This document shows, in pieces, positions 1 to 6,799 of a stretch of DNA of 31,873 nt. Made by a program: the position numbers and the translations under genes. The number at the start of each line of letters is the position of its first letter. The stretch's first letter is position 1. Source of the stretch: Clostridia bacterium (GTDB taxonomy: Bacteria > Bacillota > Clostridia > Oscillospirales > CAG-272); assembly GCA_900767415.1 (NCBI GenBank), contig CAAFYZ010000041.1:1-31873 (forward strand), read 5' to 3'. The notes beneath the pieces were generated by a model. That model did no database searches. It had not been told where the DNA came from and was given only the letters and a program-made list of their open reading frames with translations.

Positions 1-9
1 CCAAAAAAA

Positions 10-37
10 AAGAGGGATTAAATACCCTCTTTTTTTG
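10..37 (-). terminator. Intrinsic terminator after the repeat array
   Basis: AGAGGG pairs with CCCTCT around an 8-base loop. On the minus strand the stem is followed by a run of T, directly after the last T-arm-like segment, as is usual behind a tRNA gene. It also has a T run on the plus strand, so it may work both ways. Confidence 0.7.
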
Positions 38-46
38 TGCCCCCCG

Positions 47-480
47 GGGACTCGACCCTCGCCGCTTTGCGGCTGGTTCGAGTGTCGTGGCTCGCATAGT
101 CGTCGTCTGTCGCCTCGGTACACTCGGCTCTGCCGACTCCTTGCTCCCTACGACTTCGCTCAGAAAACCGTCCGCCGGACGCTTTTCTATCGCTCACCTC
201 AGTTCGGGTGCACCAACGAAAGAAGAGAAAACAGACTCGCTTTTTTTGTGCACCCGGGACTCGAACCTCGCCGCTTTGCGGCTGGTTCGAGTGTCGCGAA
301 GGACATGGTCGCCAACCTTCGCTTCGATACACTCAGCTCGTTTGGCTTCCTGTCTTCTGCGACTTCGCTCAGAAAACCGTCCGCCGGACGCTTTTCTTTC
401 GCTCACCTCAGTTCGGGTGCACCAACGAAAGAAGAGGAAACAGATTCGTTTTTTTGCGCACCCCGGGACTCGAACCTCGC
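47..480. repeat. 209-bp tandem repeat with tRNA T-arm-like segments
   Basis: Two full units and the start of a third begin at 47, 256 and 465, exactly 209 bases apart. Read on the minus strand, each start carries GGTTCGAGTCCC-like sequence followed by a GGGTGC-like end, resembling a tRNA T-loop and acceptor 3' side. No D-arm or anticodon arm precedes it, so these are fragments and not tRNA genes. In units 1 and 2 the T-arm piece lies inside a long hairpin (259-267 with 284-292, and 270-274 with 278-282; 209 bases lower in unit 1). A second conserved hairpin lies at 162-188 and 371-397 (AGAAAA/CGTCCG arms). The third unit stops inside the first hairpin at about 480, where AT-rich DNA begins. 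Open frames across the repeats look like translated repeat, not genes. Confidence 0.85.
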
Positions 481-497
481 CTGTTGCATGATTATAT

Positions 498-549
498 AAA
501 AGCCACCTTTTCGTATTTAAAGATACAAAAAAGTGGCTTTTATTTTTTG
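498..549 (+). terminator. Terminator-like hairpin at the island's left edge
   Basis: AAAAGCCAC (498-506) pairs with GTGGCTTTT (533-541), followed by ATTTTTT. It lies just inside the AT-rich segment and would insulate the regulator gene at 674 from readthrough out of the repeats. Confidence 0.6.
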
Positions 550-596
550 CAGAGCAGCTTTTTAATAATGTCCTCAATATTAAGATCACTGTTGAT

Positions 597-640
597 GTTG
601 CTTATAAGCCGTTGCTTTATAGACCATAAAATTTTATAAT
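597..640 (+). promoter_or_regulatory. Promoter with tandem C-box-like operator
   Basis: A promoter is visible with -35 TTGCTT (612-617), a 17-base spacer and -10 TATAAT (635-640). Two similar blocks, GTTGCTTATAAGCC (597-610) and GTTGCTTTATAGACC (611-625), are joined through CCGTT. This recalls the C-boxes bound by restriction-modification controller proteins, which have paired TTATAG-type half sites around a central CCGTG-like element. The right block covers the -35, the expected place for repression; the left block sits upstream, the expected place for activation. The operator role is inferred from similarity. Confidence 0.55.
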
Positions 641-673
641 TATATTTGAAAGTAAGATAGTGAGGTGAAGCAA

Positions 674-883
674 ATGGTTACAAAGGACTTGGGAGACCGA
701 ATCAGAAAACTTCGTCAAAATACCGGACTGAGCCAAGAAAAGTTTGCTCTGAAAATTGAAATGGACAGAACATACTTTGCTTCTGTTGAAGCAGGGCGTC
801 GGAATATTGCCATTCGCAATATAAAAAAGATTGCCGATGGGCTTGGAGTTACGCTCAGCGAATTGTTTGAAGGTATATTATAA
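674..883 (+). CDS. XRE-type HTH regulator, controller (C) protein-like
   Basis: A 69-residue single-domain helix-turn-helix protein. It has the pattern of restriction-modification controller proteins: RIRKLRQNTGLSQEKFA, then MDRTYFASVEAGRRN, then IKKIADGLGVTLSELF. I chose ATG 674 because GAGGTG at 662-667 sits six bases upstream; an in-frame GTG at 665 would overlap that site. Family members bind DNA as dimers and time expression of the nuclease gene. The gene is 31 bases upstream of the 345-aa ORF, on the same strand, and follows C-box-like repeats at 597-625. A phage-type repressor is the alternative. Codon use is AT-rich, like the rest of the island and unlike the genes beyond 3400. Confidence 0.8.
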   Translation: MVTKDLGDRIRKLRQNTGLSQEKFALKIEMDRTYFASVEAGRRNIAIRNIKKIADGLGVTLSELFEGIL

Positions 884-914
884 GCATTTGCTTAAATAGA
901 AGGAGGATTTCATC

Positions 915-1952
915 ATGTCAAACGAAACGATGCAGAAAATCATCGAAAAATATCCTTGGATAAAAGAAGAAAATCAAAAATTGATTATTAGCCCGGATAG
1001 TGATGGTTTTTTGTCTGCGCTTCTTTTTATGAATTTTTTTAATGCCAGAGTAGTGGGATATTACGACTGCAAAATTATGTTGTGCGACGGAAATATAAAT
1101 CCGCGTGATTGCACTTTTGTGGATTTGGATATTTTTTGTAAAGATATTAAAAGTGTAGGACATCATATGGTTTGCTTCAATAAAAATAAAAAGCCAGACA
1201 ATTGGTATCACTATGATAATTGCATTCAATTGAACAATCTTAGAAACTTTGACTGTCAACATAACTTTCAACAAAAATATCCTTTTGCTACTATTCACTT
1301 TTTGCTTTCATTATTGGAAACTGTTAAGAATATTGAAATTGCTTCCGAGGCAATAGTGCCACTGCTTTTCAGCGATGGAGTATGTAATAATTTGTTCGGA
1401 TACCCTGAAAATTGTCTTGAGTGGCTTCAGTGGTTAAAGGCAAACAGTAAAGACGCTCTTCTGTATAATATTTTTTATAAAGAAACCCCATTTTCAACGG
1501 TAATGGGAGAAATGAATAAATTTTTTAAAGCAAGAGACCGGTTCAATTCGACTTCTTACTACGATGTCAACGAAATGCGCGTTATAAAAAAGAACAGATC
1601 GAGATCAGGGCACCATATGCTCCTTACTCTTTCCGATGGTACGCCGACAAATATTCTTAAAAACAGTCATAATACTTATGATATATTTGAACAAGAAAAG
1701 ATGCGGACTCTTGGTTTTATAGGATTAATGGCAAATATGATGGGGTGGCGCCCAATGACGGAAAGGTGGAGCTTTACCGACTTGAAACTTTATAAATTCA
1801 AAAAAGAGAGCATGAGCATGGGATCCGCTGTGCGTTTAAATCAAAGCACTTACAATTCCATGGTAGAGAGTGACTGCTTTTCGATGGCAATTACTGCAAG
1901 AAGCACCATCGAATACACGCGTGATACAGAAGGTTATTTTAGAACTGAATAA
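915..1952 (+). CDS. Unrecognised 345-aa protein with DHH-like motifs, in nuclease position
   Basis: I do not recognise the family. The N-terminal part resembles a DHH phosphoesterase: SPDSDG with D28 and D30 (motif I, usually H-x-D-x-DG), then FVDLD with D70/D72 (motif II position), then GHH with H83/H84 where DHH is expected. The first Asp of that triad is Gly, so activity is uncertain. The rest shows no PD-(D/E)XK, HNH, GIY-YIG or HKD motif that I can see. No signal peptide or membrane segment is visible. It has a strong AGGAGG site (901-906), lies just after the C-protein-like gene, and faces a DNA methyltransferase. Context suggests the effector or nuclease of a restriction-modification-like system. 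This is inference; an oligonucleotide phosphodiesterase or a non-enzymatic protein is also possible. Confidence 0.6.
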   Translation: MSNETMQKIIEKYPWIKEENQKLIISPDSDGFLSALLFMNFFNARVVGYYDCKIMLCDGNINPRDCTFVDLDIFCKDIKSVGHHMVCFNKNKKPDNWYHYDNCIQLNNLRNFDCQHNFQQKYPFATIHFLLSLLETVKNIEIASEAIVPLLFSDGVCNNLFGYPENCLEWLQWLKANSKDALLYNIFYKETPFSTVMGEMNKFFKARDRFNSTSYYDVNEMRVIKKNRSRSGHHMLLTLSDGTPTNILKNSHNTYDIFEQEKMRTLGFIGLMANMMGWRPMTERWSFTDLKLYKFKKESMSMGSAVRLNQSTYNSMVESDCFSMAITARSTIEYTRDTEGYFRTE

Positions 1953-1955
1953 GTA

Positions 1956-1992
1956 AACCGGCGGGTATGACAGAAAATCATAGCCGCCGGTT
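1956..1992. terminator. Bidirectional hairpin between convergent genes
   Basis: AACCGGCGG (1956-1964) pairs with CCGCCGGTT (1984-1992), extended by TATGA/TCATA after one mismatch, with a 7-base loop. It fills the gap between the stop codons of the convergent 345-aa and methyltransferase genes. T runs on either side are short. Confidence 0.65.
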
Positions 1993-1993
1993 C

Positions 1994-2827
1994 TTATAGG
2001 GAAAAAGAGAATTGCTGAAACTTTGCATCTACAGCAAGACGCTCATGGGCTAAATCAACATATTCCTGAGAAATATCAAAACCTATAAAATGTCTTCTTA
2101 ATTTTACTGCAGAAACTGCGGTTGAGCCACATCCAATAAAAGGATCAAGCACAATGCCTCCTTCAGGGCAGAAACAAGTGATTACATCGGCGGGTATTTG
2201 ATCCGGAAAAACAGCCGGATGTTTGCGTTTTAATGGATTCTTATCTCCTGCCATCATGTAGTCCCAAACAGTTCCGCGACATTTCATAGGATTGATTTCT
2301 CTGCGAACGGTTTCGCCTGTCTTTCCATTGGTTTTTCGGTTTCCGCTACCCTTCATTATTTTTCCGCCATGTTTTGATGGTATTTTCAAAGGTTCTTTAT
2401 CGAAATAACCGGGACGCTCTCCTTTTAGAAATAGAGGAATATACTCATGGTCAACACGGAAGCGTGCTTTCCACCATGCTCCTTCTGTTCCGTTTTTATG
2501 ATATATTATATTTTCAAACAATTTAAATCCAAAACTATCACACCAGTCTATAATAGTTCGAAAGGAAGTAAGTGATTTCCCGAAGTTTTTGGTTTGATCT
2601 TGGATTACCATTGCACAAATACCACCGGGTTTTAGAATACGATAAATCTGTTCTCCGGTTTTGTGCAGATCAAAGGAAAAGCCATTATATGTACGGAGAG
2701 AATCATATGGAGGCGATGTCACAACAATGTCAACGCTATTATCTTTGATTTCCTTCATAAGGGAAACGCAGTCTCCACAGTATATTTCATCAATAGTCTT
2801 TTCTGTTAAAAAAACATTATTTCCCAT
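1994..2827 (-). CDS. Site-specific DNA methyltransferase, beta class (N4-cytosine or N6-adenine)
   Basis: This 277-residue protein transfers methyl from S-adenosylmethionine to an exocyclic amino group of DNA. The catalytic motif IV TSPPY (residues 37-41) comes first and the AdoMet motif I DPFIGCGST (228-236) comes last; this order defines the beta class. TSPPY is commonest in N4-cytosine enzymes, but N6-adenine cannot be excluded. The ATG at 2827 is preferred over the longer frame from 2884 because GAGG lies just upstream and the regulator gene at 2830-3033 ends two bases before it. It is cotranscribed with that regulator and converges on the 345-aa gene. Expected role: protection of host sites in a restriction-modification-like pair. 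An orphan regulatory methylase is the alternative. Confidence 0.9.
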   Translation of the reverse strand: MGNNVFLTEKTIDEIYCGDCVSLMKEIKDNSVDIVVTSPPYDSLRTYNGFSFDLHKTGEQIYRILKPGGICAMVIQDQTKNFGKSLTSFRTIIDWCDSFGFKLFENIIYHKNGTEGAWWKARFRVDHEYIPLFLKGERPGYFDKEPLKIPSKHGGKIMKGSGNRKTNGKTGETVRREINPMKCRGTVWDYMMAGDKNPLKRKHPAVFPDQIPADVITCFCPEGGIVLDPFIGCGSTAVSAVKLRRHFIGFDISQEYVDLAHERLAVDAKFQQFSFSL

Positions 2828-2829
2828 AT

Positions 2830-3033
2830 TTACCTCGTTAAATGTTCGACGACACATTCTATATTGCAATTTAAACACGAGCATATTCGATCCAAAACAT
2901 CCAGAGATACATTTTTCCCTTGTGCCATTTTGTCCATGGTAGATTTTGATATTCCGGTTGTCTGCATCAACTGCTTTTTTGTCATATCACAATCAATTAA
3001 TAATTTCCAGAGTGGTTTGTAAGAGAAAGCCAT
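2830..3033 (-). CDS. Small XRE-type HTH regulator
   Basis: A 67-residue protein that is almost entirely one helix-turn-helix domain. The pattern KPLWKLLIDCDMTKKQL, then GISKSTMDKMAQGKNVSLDVL, matches a common Bacillota family of small regulators often seen beside DNA methylase genes (from memory). ATG 3033 is chosen because AAAGGTGG lies eight bases upstream; an in-frame GTG at 3045 would overlap that site. Only two bases separate its stop from the methyltransferase start, so the pair is probably translated together from the promoter at 3058-3086. It likely controls methylase expression, separately from the C-protein-like gene at 674. Confidence 0.8.
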   Translation of the reverse strand: MAFSYKPLWKLLIDCDMTKKQLMQTTGISKSTMDKMAQGKNVSLDVLDRICSCLNCNIECVVEHLTR

Positions 3034-3057
3034 AGTAAGCACCACCTTTCTAACTAA

Positions 3058-3086
3058 ATTATAACATATAAGTGTTGAGATGTCAA
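3058..3086 (-). promoter_or_regulatory. Consensus promoter for regulator-methyltransferase pair
   Basis: On the minus strand, TTGACA (3086-3081), a 17-base spacer and TATAAT (3063-3058) give an almost perfect sigma-A promoter, 25 bases from the regulator start. An inverted repeat TTACGC/GCGTAA (3090-3095 and 3115-3120) sits just upstream of the -35 and could be an operator. Confidence 0.8.
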
Positions 3087-3120
3087 TGATTACGCGTTAA
3101 GTTATCAGTTGTTTGCGTAA

Positions 3121-3345
3121 TTTGTGCAAAGAGACATCAACGGCCTGTTTTTGGCTTGATGTGAGTAATTTTAATATCGTGATCGTGACACCCGAGCCGA
3201 TCACGAAGCGACGAGGTGCGGGCGTATCGAAAAACGAAATTTATGAAAAGAGCGCCGGCGGCGCGGTATCCGTATATAAAACGAGAGACGGATCTCGCAA
3301 AAGGAAAATCTGCCTGTCGTTTTGATTTTTTACGATAAGATAACA
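3121..3345. other. Intergenic junction between island and core genes
   Basis: No convincing gene here. Composition shifts from AT-rich to the GC-richer core around 3180-3250. Two small inverted repeats are present: ACATCAA/TTGATGT (3134-3162) and TCGTGATC/GATCACGA (3178-3206). The short frames lack ribosome binding sites and resemble no family I know. Confidence 0.5.
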
Positions 3346-3395
3346 TTCGCCGCAGAGCGACGAAACGAAGACCGTTTCCGTCGCTCTGCGGCGAA
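3346..3395 (-). terminator. Long hairpin after the ispH-rpsA gene
   Basis: TTCGCCGCAGAGCGACG (3346-3362) pairs with 3379-3395, and the stem continues with GAAAC/GTTTC around one bulged base, giving about 21 paired bases and a 7-base loop. It lies 26 bases past the stop of the fused gene. The T tract is weak on both strands, so it may be a processing hairpin as well as a terminator. Confidence 0.65.
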
Positions 3396-3420
3396 CCGTT
3401 TTGTGGGAGAGCAGAGAAAA

Positions 3421-5475
3421 TCAGATAGATCCTACAATGTAAGGAGCCATATCCGCTCTTTCTTCCTCTTCCTTCTTTCTTTCTTCCTCTTCTTCCGCAA
3501 GGCGGGCGGCTTTTTCTTCCGCACGGGCTTTGGCTTCTTCTTCGCGTCTTGCTTCTTCTTCGAGAGCACGGATGGAGAGTGCCAGTCTGCGGTTCTCGTC
3601 GTCGATCTCGGTGATCTTGACATTGACTTCCTGTCCGACCGAAAGAACGTCGGCGGGAGAGTTGACTCTGTCAACCGAGATGCGGGAGATGTGGATCAGA
3701 CCGTCGACATCGGGATATACCTCGGCGAATGCACCGAAGGGCATGAGGGAGACGATCTTCGCGGGGACAACGTCACCGACGTGATACTTCTGCGTAAACT
3801 GGAACCACATATCGTTTTCCTGCGTCTTGTAGCCGAGGGAGATACGCTTCTTTTCGGGATCGAGTTCTTTGATGAAGACATCGATCTGCTGACCGACGCT
3901 GACCACCTGCGAAGGATGCTTGATCCGCTTCCAGGAGAGCTCGGAATTGTGCACCATTCCGTCGATGCCGCCGATGTCGACGAACGCGCCGTAGGGAACA
4001 AGATTCTTGACCGTTCCCATGAAGTGCTGACCGACCTCAAGACCTGCCCAGATAGCGGCTTCGCGCTCTTTCTTTTCTTCGTTCAGGATGGCCTTGATCG
4101 AAGCGATGGCTTTCTTCTTGGTTTCATCGAATTCGATGATTCTGACCTTCATGGTGTTTCCGACGAGAACGGACATATCGCCGTCCTTCGGAATACCCGT
4201 CTGCGAGGCGGGGACGAAAACACGGTTGCCGGCAATGTCCATGGTGACACCGCCCTTGACAACGGCGTTTACGACGCCTTCCACGGGTTCGCCGTTTTCA
4301 AATGCTTCTTTGAGAACGACCCAGTTTCTGTCTCTGTCGACTCTCTTCTTCGAGAGAGTAGCGACGCCTTTTCCGTCTTCCACACGGATGACGAATGCCT
4401 CGACCTCGTCTCCGACTTTGAACATATCGGAGAGTTTCGCCGATGCGTCATCGGTGATCTGGTCTTTGGAAATGATACCGGTGAACTTTGCACCGAGATC
4501 AAGATAGATCTCCGCGTCGTTGACGGCGTACACGGTACCCTTGACGATATCTCCTGTATGTAAAGTTGTGAGCGATTCCTCCAGCATGGTTTCAAAGTTG
4601 TTTTCTTGTGCTGTCATTGCGTTAAAAACCTCCGTTATTATCGCGCGGGGCGTGGAGGCACCCGCGGTGATTCCGATATTTTGATGCACTTTTCCGAAAT
4701 CGGGGAACATATCGCCCGCCGTCTCGATCCGGACGGTATCGGGACATACCGCACGGCAAAGGTCATAGAGTTTTTGCGTATTGGAGCTGTTGTGTCCGCC
4801 GATCACGATCATCGCGTCGGAAATTGCGGCGATTTTTACCGCTTCCTCTTGCCTTTTTTCAGTAACACTACATATTGTATCAAAAAAAATCGCATTTGTA
4901 TATAGATTTTTTAAAAATTTTTTTATTTTTTTGAATTCGCCAAAATTTTGCGTGGTTTGAGAGCATAATATGGGTATTTTGCCATTGAAATTCAGGTTTT
5001 TCAACTCGTCCGAAGAAGAAAAGATCGCTTTTTCGCCTTTTGCGTAACTGATCACGCCTTTTGCCTCCGGGTGATCCGGGTCGGCATAGAGGAGAAAAAA
5101 GGTGTCGTCTCCCGTATTTTCTTCGGCGATTTTTTGCAGTCTTTTGACATACGGACAGGTCATATCGAGAAGGGTAAACGCGGGGAATTGCCGTTCCAGA
5201 CGGCGCAGGGACTCTTCTTCCTCCTTCGGGATTCCGTGCGTGCGGATGACGAGAGTCGTCGGTTGATCGCCGCGGGCGCGGAGAAGAGCCGGGACCTCTT
5301 CCGATGTAACGACCCCCACACCGCGTGACGAAAGCATATCGGTATAGGTGCGGTTGTGGATCAGCTCGCCGAGCGTATAAACACCGGAACTTCTGCGCTC
5401 TGCGAGCTCTTCCACCGCTTCGGCGGCACGACGCACACCGGGGCAGAATCCGGCGGATTCCGAGACGCGGATCAT
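3421..5475 (-). CDS. ispH-rpsA: IspH-S1 fusion: HMBPP reductase plus ribosomal protein S1-like repeats
   Basis: Residues 1 to about 285 are IspH, the iron-sulfur enzyme that makes IPP and DMAPP from HMBPP in the last MEP-pathway step. Its three cluster cysteines are C11 (GFCPGV), C107 (MTCPYV) and C202 (TICSVT). RTHG, PEAKG, GGHNSSNT and AGASTP are also present. From about residue 303 there are four S1 RNA-binding repeats; the third and fourth carry clear YGAFVDI and FGAFAEV cores. The tail is a charged Glu/Lys/Arg stretch. Such IspH-S1 fusions are known in Clostridia. It starts inside the stop of cmk-plsC (ATGA overlap), so it is translationally coupled. The stretch around 4860-4990 inside the IspH part is much more AT-rich than its surroundings, yet the frame stays intact. 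Confidence 0.95.
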   Translation of the reverse strand: MIRVSESAGFCPGVRRAAEAVEELAERRSSGVYTLGELIHNRTYTDMLSSRGVGVVTSEEVPALLRARGDQPTTLVIRTHGIPKEEEESLRRLERQFPAFTLLDMTCPYVKRLQKIAEENTGDDTFFLLYADPDHPEAKGVISYAKGEKAIFSSSDELKNLNFNGKIPILCSQTTQNFGEFKKIKKFLKNLYTNAIFFDTICSVTEKRQEEAVKIAAISDAMIVIGGHNSSNTQKLYDLCRAVCPDTVRIETAGDMFPDFGKVHQNIGITAGASTPRAIITEVFNAMTAQENNFETMLEESLTTLHTGDIVKGTVYAVNDAEIYLDLGAKFTGIISKDQITDDASAKLSDMFKVGDEVEAFVIRVEDGKGVATLSKKRVDRDRNWVVLKEAFENGEPVEGVVNAVVKGGVTMDIAGNRVFVPASQTGIPKDGDMSVLVGNTMKVRIIEFDETKKKAIASIKAILNEEKKEREAAIWAGLEVGQHFMGTVKNLVPYGAFVDIGGIDGMVHNSELSWKRIKHPSQVVSVGQQIDVFIKELDPEKKRISLGYKTQENDMWFQFTQKYHVGDVVPAKIVSLMPFGAFAEVYPDVDGLIHISRISVDRVNSPADVLSVGQEVNVKITEIDDENRRLALSIRALEEEARREEEAKARAEEKAARLAEEEEERKKEEEERADMAPYIVGSI

Positions 5476-6779
5476 TTCGCGCCCCCGTCGGAAGGTTCCG
5501 TCGCGTGTCCGTATCCGCCGAGCGTTATGATTTCGGAAAAGATCCTGTTCGTTACCGTCTCATACTCCTTTGTTCCCCCGTGGGTAAAACCGAGTTCTTC
5601 ATAAGGAATCGGCTTTCCGATGTATATATCTTTGCGCCTGAGGAAACCGTACTTTACATTTTTCACCTTAATGCATACGGGAATCACAGAGACTTTCGCA
5701 CGATAGGCGATCAGGGCGGCACCGTTTTTCAGCGGTGTGTCGGCGGGATCTACTCCGGGATAGCGATGTCCCTGCGGGAAAAGAGAGACGGCTTCTCCGA
5801 GACGAAGGAGGTCGATCGATGTGCGGATCGCCGCCATATCGTTGTTCTGACGGTCTACGGAAACCGCGCCGAGCGCGCGGATACAATGGCGCACGATGGG
5901 GACGCGGAAAAGTTCTTTCTTGGCAAGGAAGCGCACGGGGCGGCGAAAGGAGGCGGCGAGCAGGAACGGGTCGCGGATGGCAATGTGGTTGGCGCAGACG
6001 AGGACGCCGCCGGCAGACGGAACGTTTTCCGCACCGTGAATATGAATCCGCTGAAAGAAGCGGACGATCCCGGCAAACATATGATGCAGGCGCATATAGA
6101 ATCTGCCCGACTTTATCAGCGAAATTTTCTTGTTCAGAAGATCGGCGATCGCGTCTGCCGTGCCCTCCAGCGTCAGATTCGAATTGTCGAGCAGAACGGC
6201 GTCCGCGGCTTTGACGCAGGGGGCGACCGCGCGCCCGGCGTCGTTTCTGTCCCGCTCTTCCATCTCTCGTCTGACATCTTCTTCGGTCGTTACGACACCT
6301 TTGGCGGTCAGCTCTTCAAAGCGGCGTCTCGCTCTCGCCTCCGGTGAGGCGACGAGGAAAATCTTCAGGTCGGCGTGCGGCAAAATGACCGTGCCGATAT
6401 CGCGTCCGTCCATGATGACGCTGTTCTTTTTGGCAATGCTGCGCTGGGTGTCGAGCAGAAAAGCGCGCACGGCGGGAATCGCGCTGACGGCGCTTGCCGC
6501 CATGGAGACCTCGGGCGTGCGGATTCTGTCTCCCACGTCTTCTCCGTTCAGAAGAAGGATCTGTCGGTCGGTGAAGCGGAGTTCCGGGCGGATTTTCGGA
6601 AGTGCCGCTTCGACGGCGACGGTATCTTTCGGGTCGATTCCGTGCGTAAGACAATAATAACCGATCGCGCGATACAGCGCACCGGTATCGACATAGAGAA
6701 TACCGAGTCTCCCGGCGAGCAGTTTGGCGACGCTGGACTTCCCGGCACCGCCGGGACCGTCAATCGCAATACGGATCAT
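5472..6779 (-). CDS. cmk-plsC: Cytidylate kinase fused to PlsC-type acyltransferase
   Basis: Residues 1 to about 215 are cytidylate kinase, which phosphorylates CMP and dCMP. The P-loop GPGGAGKS is at 8-15, and DTGALYRA, DGRDIGT and ERDRND are present. From about residue 225 a 1-acyl-glycerol-3-phosphate acyltransferase domain follows. It has the catalytic H265-x4-D270 motif (NHIAIRD) and FPQGHR at 334-339, a variant of the usual FPEGxR, and would make phosphatidic acid at the membrane. In many Clostridia these are adjacent separate genes; here they are one 435-residue frame. GAAGG sits upstream of the ATG. It is 20 bases downstream of the flavoprotein gene and overlaps ispH by four bases. 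A fusion is read directly from the uninterrupted frame; a missed frameshift is unlikely. Confidence 0.94.
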   Translation of the reverse strand: MIRIAIDGPGGAGKSSVAKLLAGRLGILYVDTGALYRAIGYYCLTHGIDPKDTVAVEAALPKIRPELRFTDRQILLLNGEDVGDRIRTPEVSMAASAVSAIPAVRAFLLDTQRSIAKKNSVIMDGRDIGTVILPHADLKIFLVASPEARARRRFEELTAKGVVTTEEDVRREMEERDRNDAGRAVAPCVKAADAVLLDNSNLTLEGTADAIADLLNKKISLIKSGRFYMRLHHMFAGIVRFFQRIHIHGAENVPSAGGVLVCANHIAIRDPFLLAASFRRPVRFLAKKELFRVPIVRHCIRALGAVSVDRQNNDMAAIRTSIDLLRLGEAVSLFPQGHRYPGVDPADTPLKNGAALIAYRAKVSVIPVCIKVKNVKYGFLRRKDIYIGKPIPYEELGFTHGGTKEYETVTNRIFSEIITLGGYGHATEPSDGGAK

Positions 6780-6799
6780 ATAAGAACCTTCTTTCGTTT

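Noticed and set aside
47..480. CRISPR array
   Set aside because: The period is 209 bases and whole units are similar; there are no short repeats with unique spacers and no cas genes.
35..520. tRNA genes on the minus strand
   Set aside because: Only a T-arm and acceptor-like 3' part is present; no D-arm, anticodon arm or matching 5' acceptor strand precedes it.
18..639. Several overlapping open frames across the 209-bp repeats
   Set aside because: They repeat with the DNA period, occur on both strands, lack ribosome binding sites, and translate the T-arm segments; they are not genes.
3137..3346. Small frames on both strands in the island-core junction
   Set aside because: No ribosome binding site, no recognisable family, and they overlap inverted repeats and the composition shift.
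3322..4563. 413-aa frame antisense to the S1 repeats
   Set aside because: It mirrors the well-supported IspH-S1 gene, is low in complexity, and has no recognisable domain or start signal.
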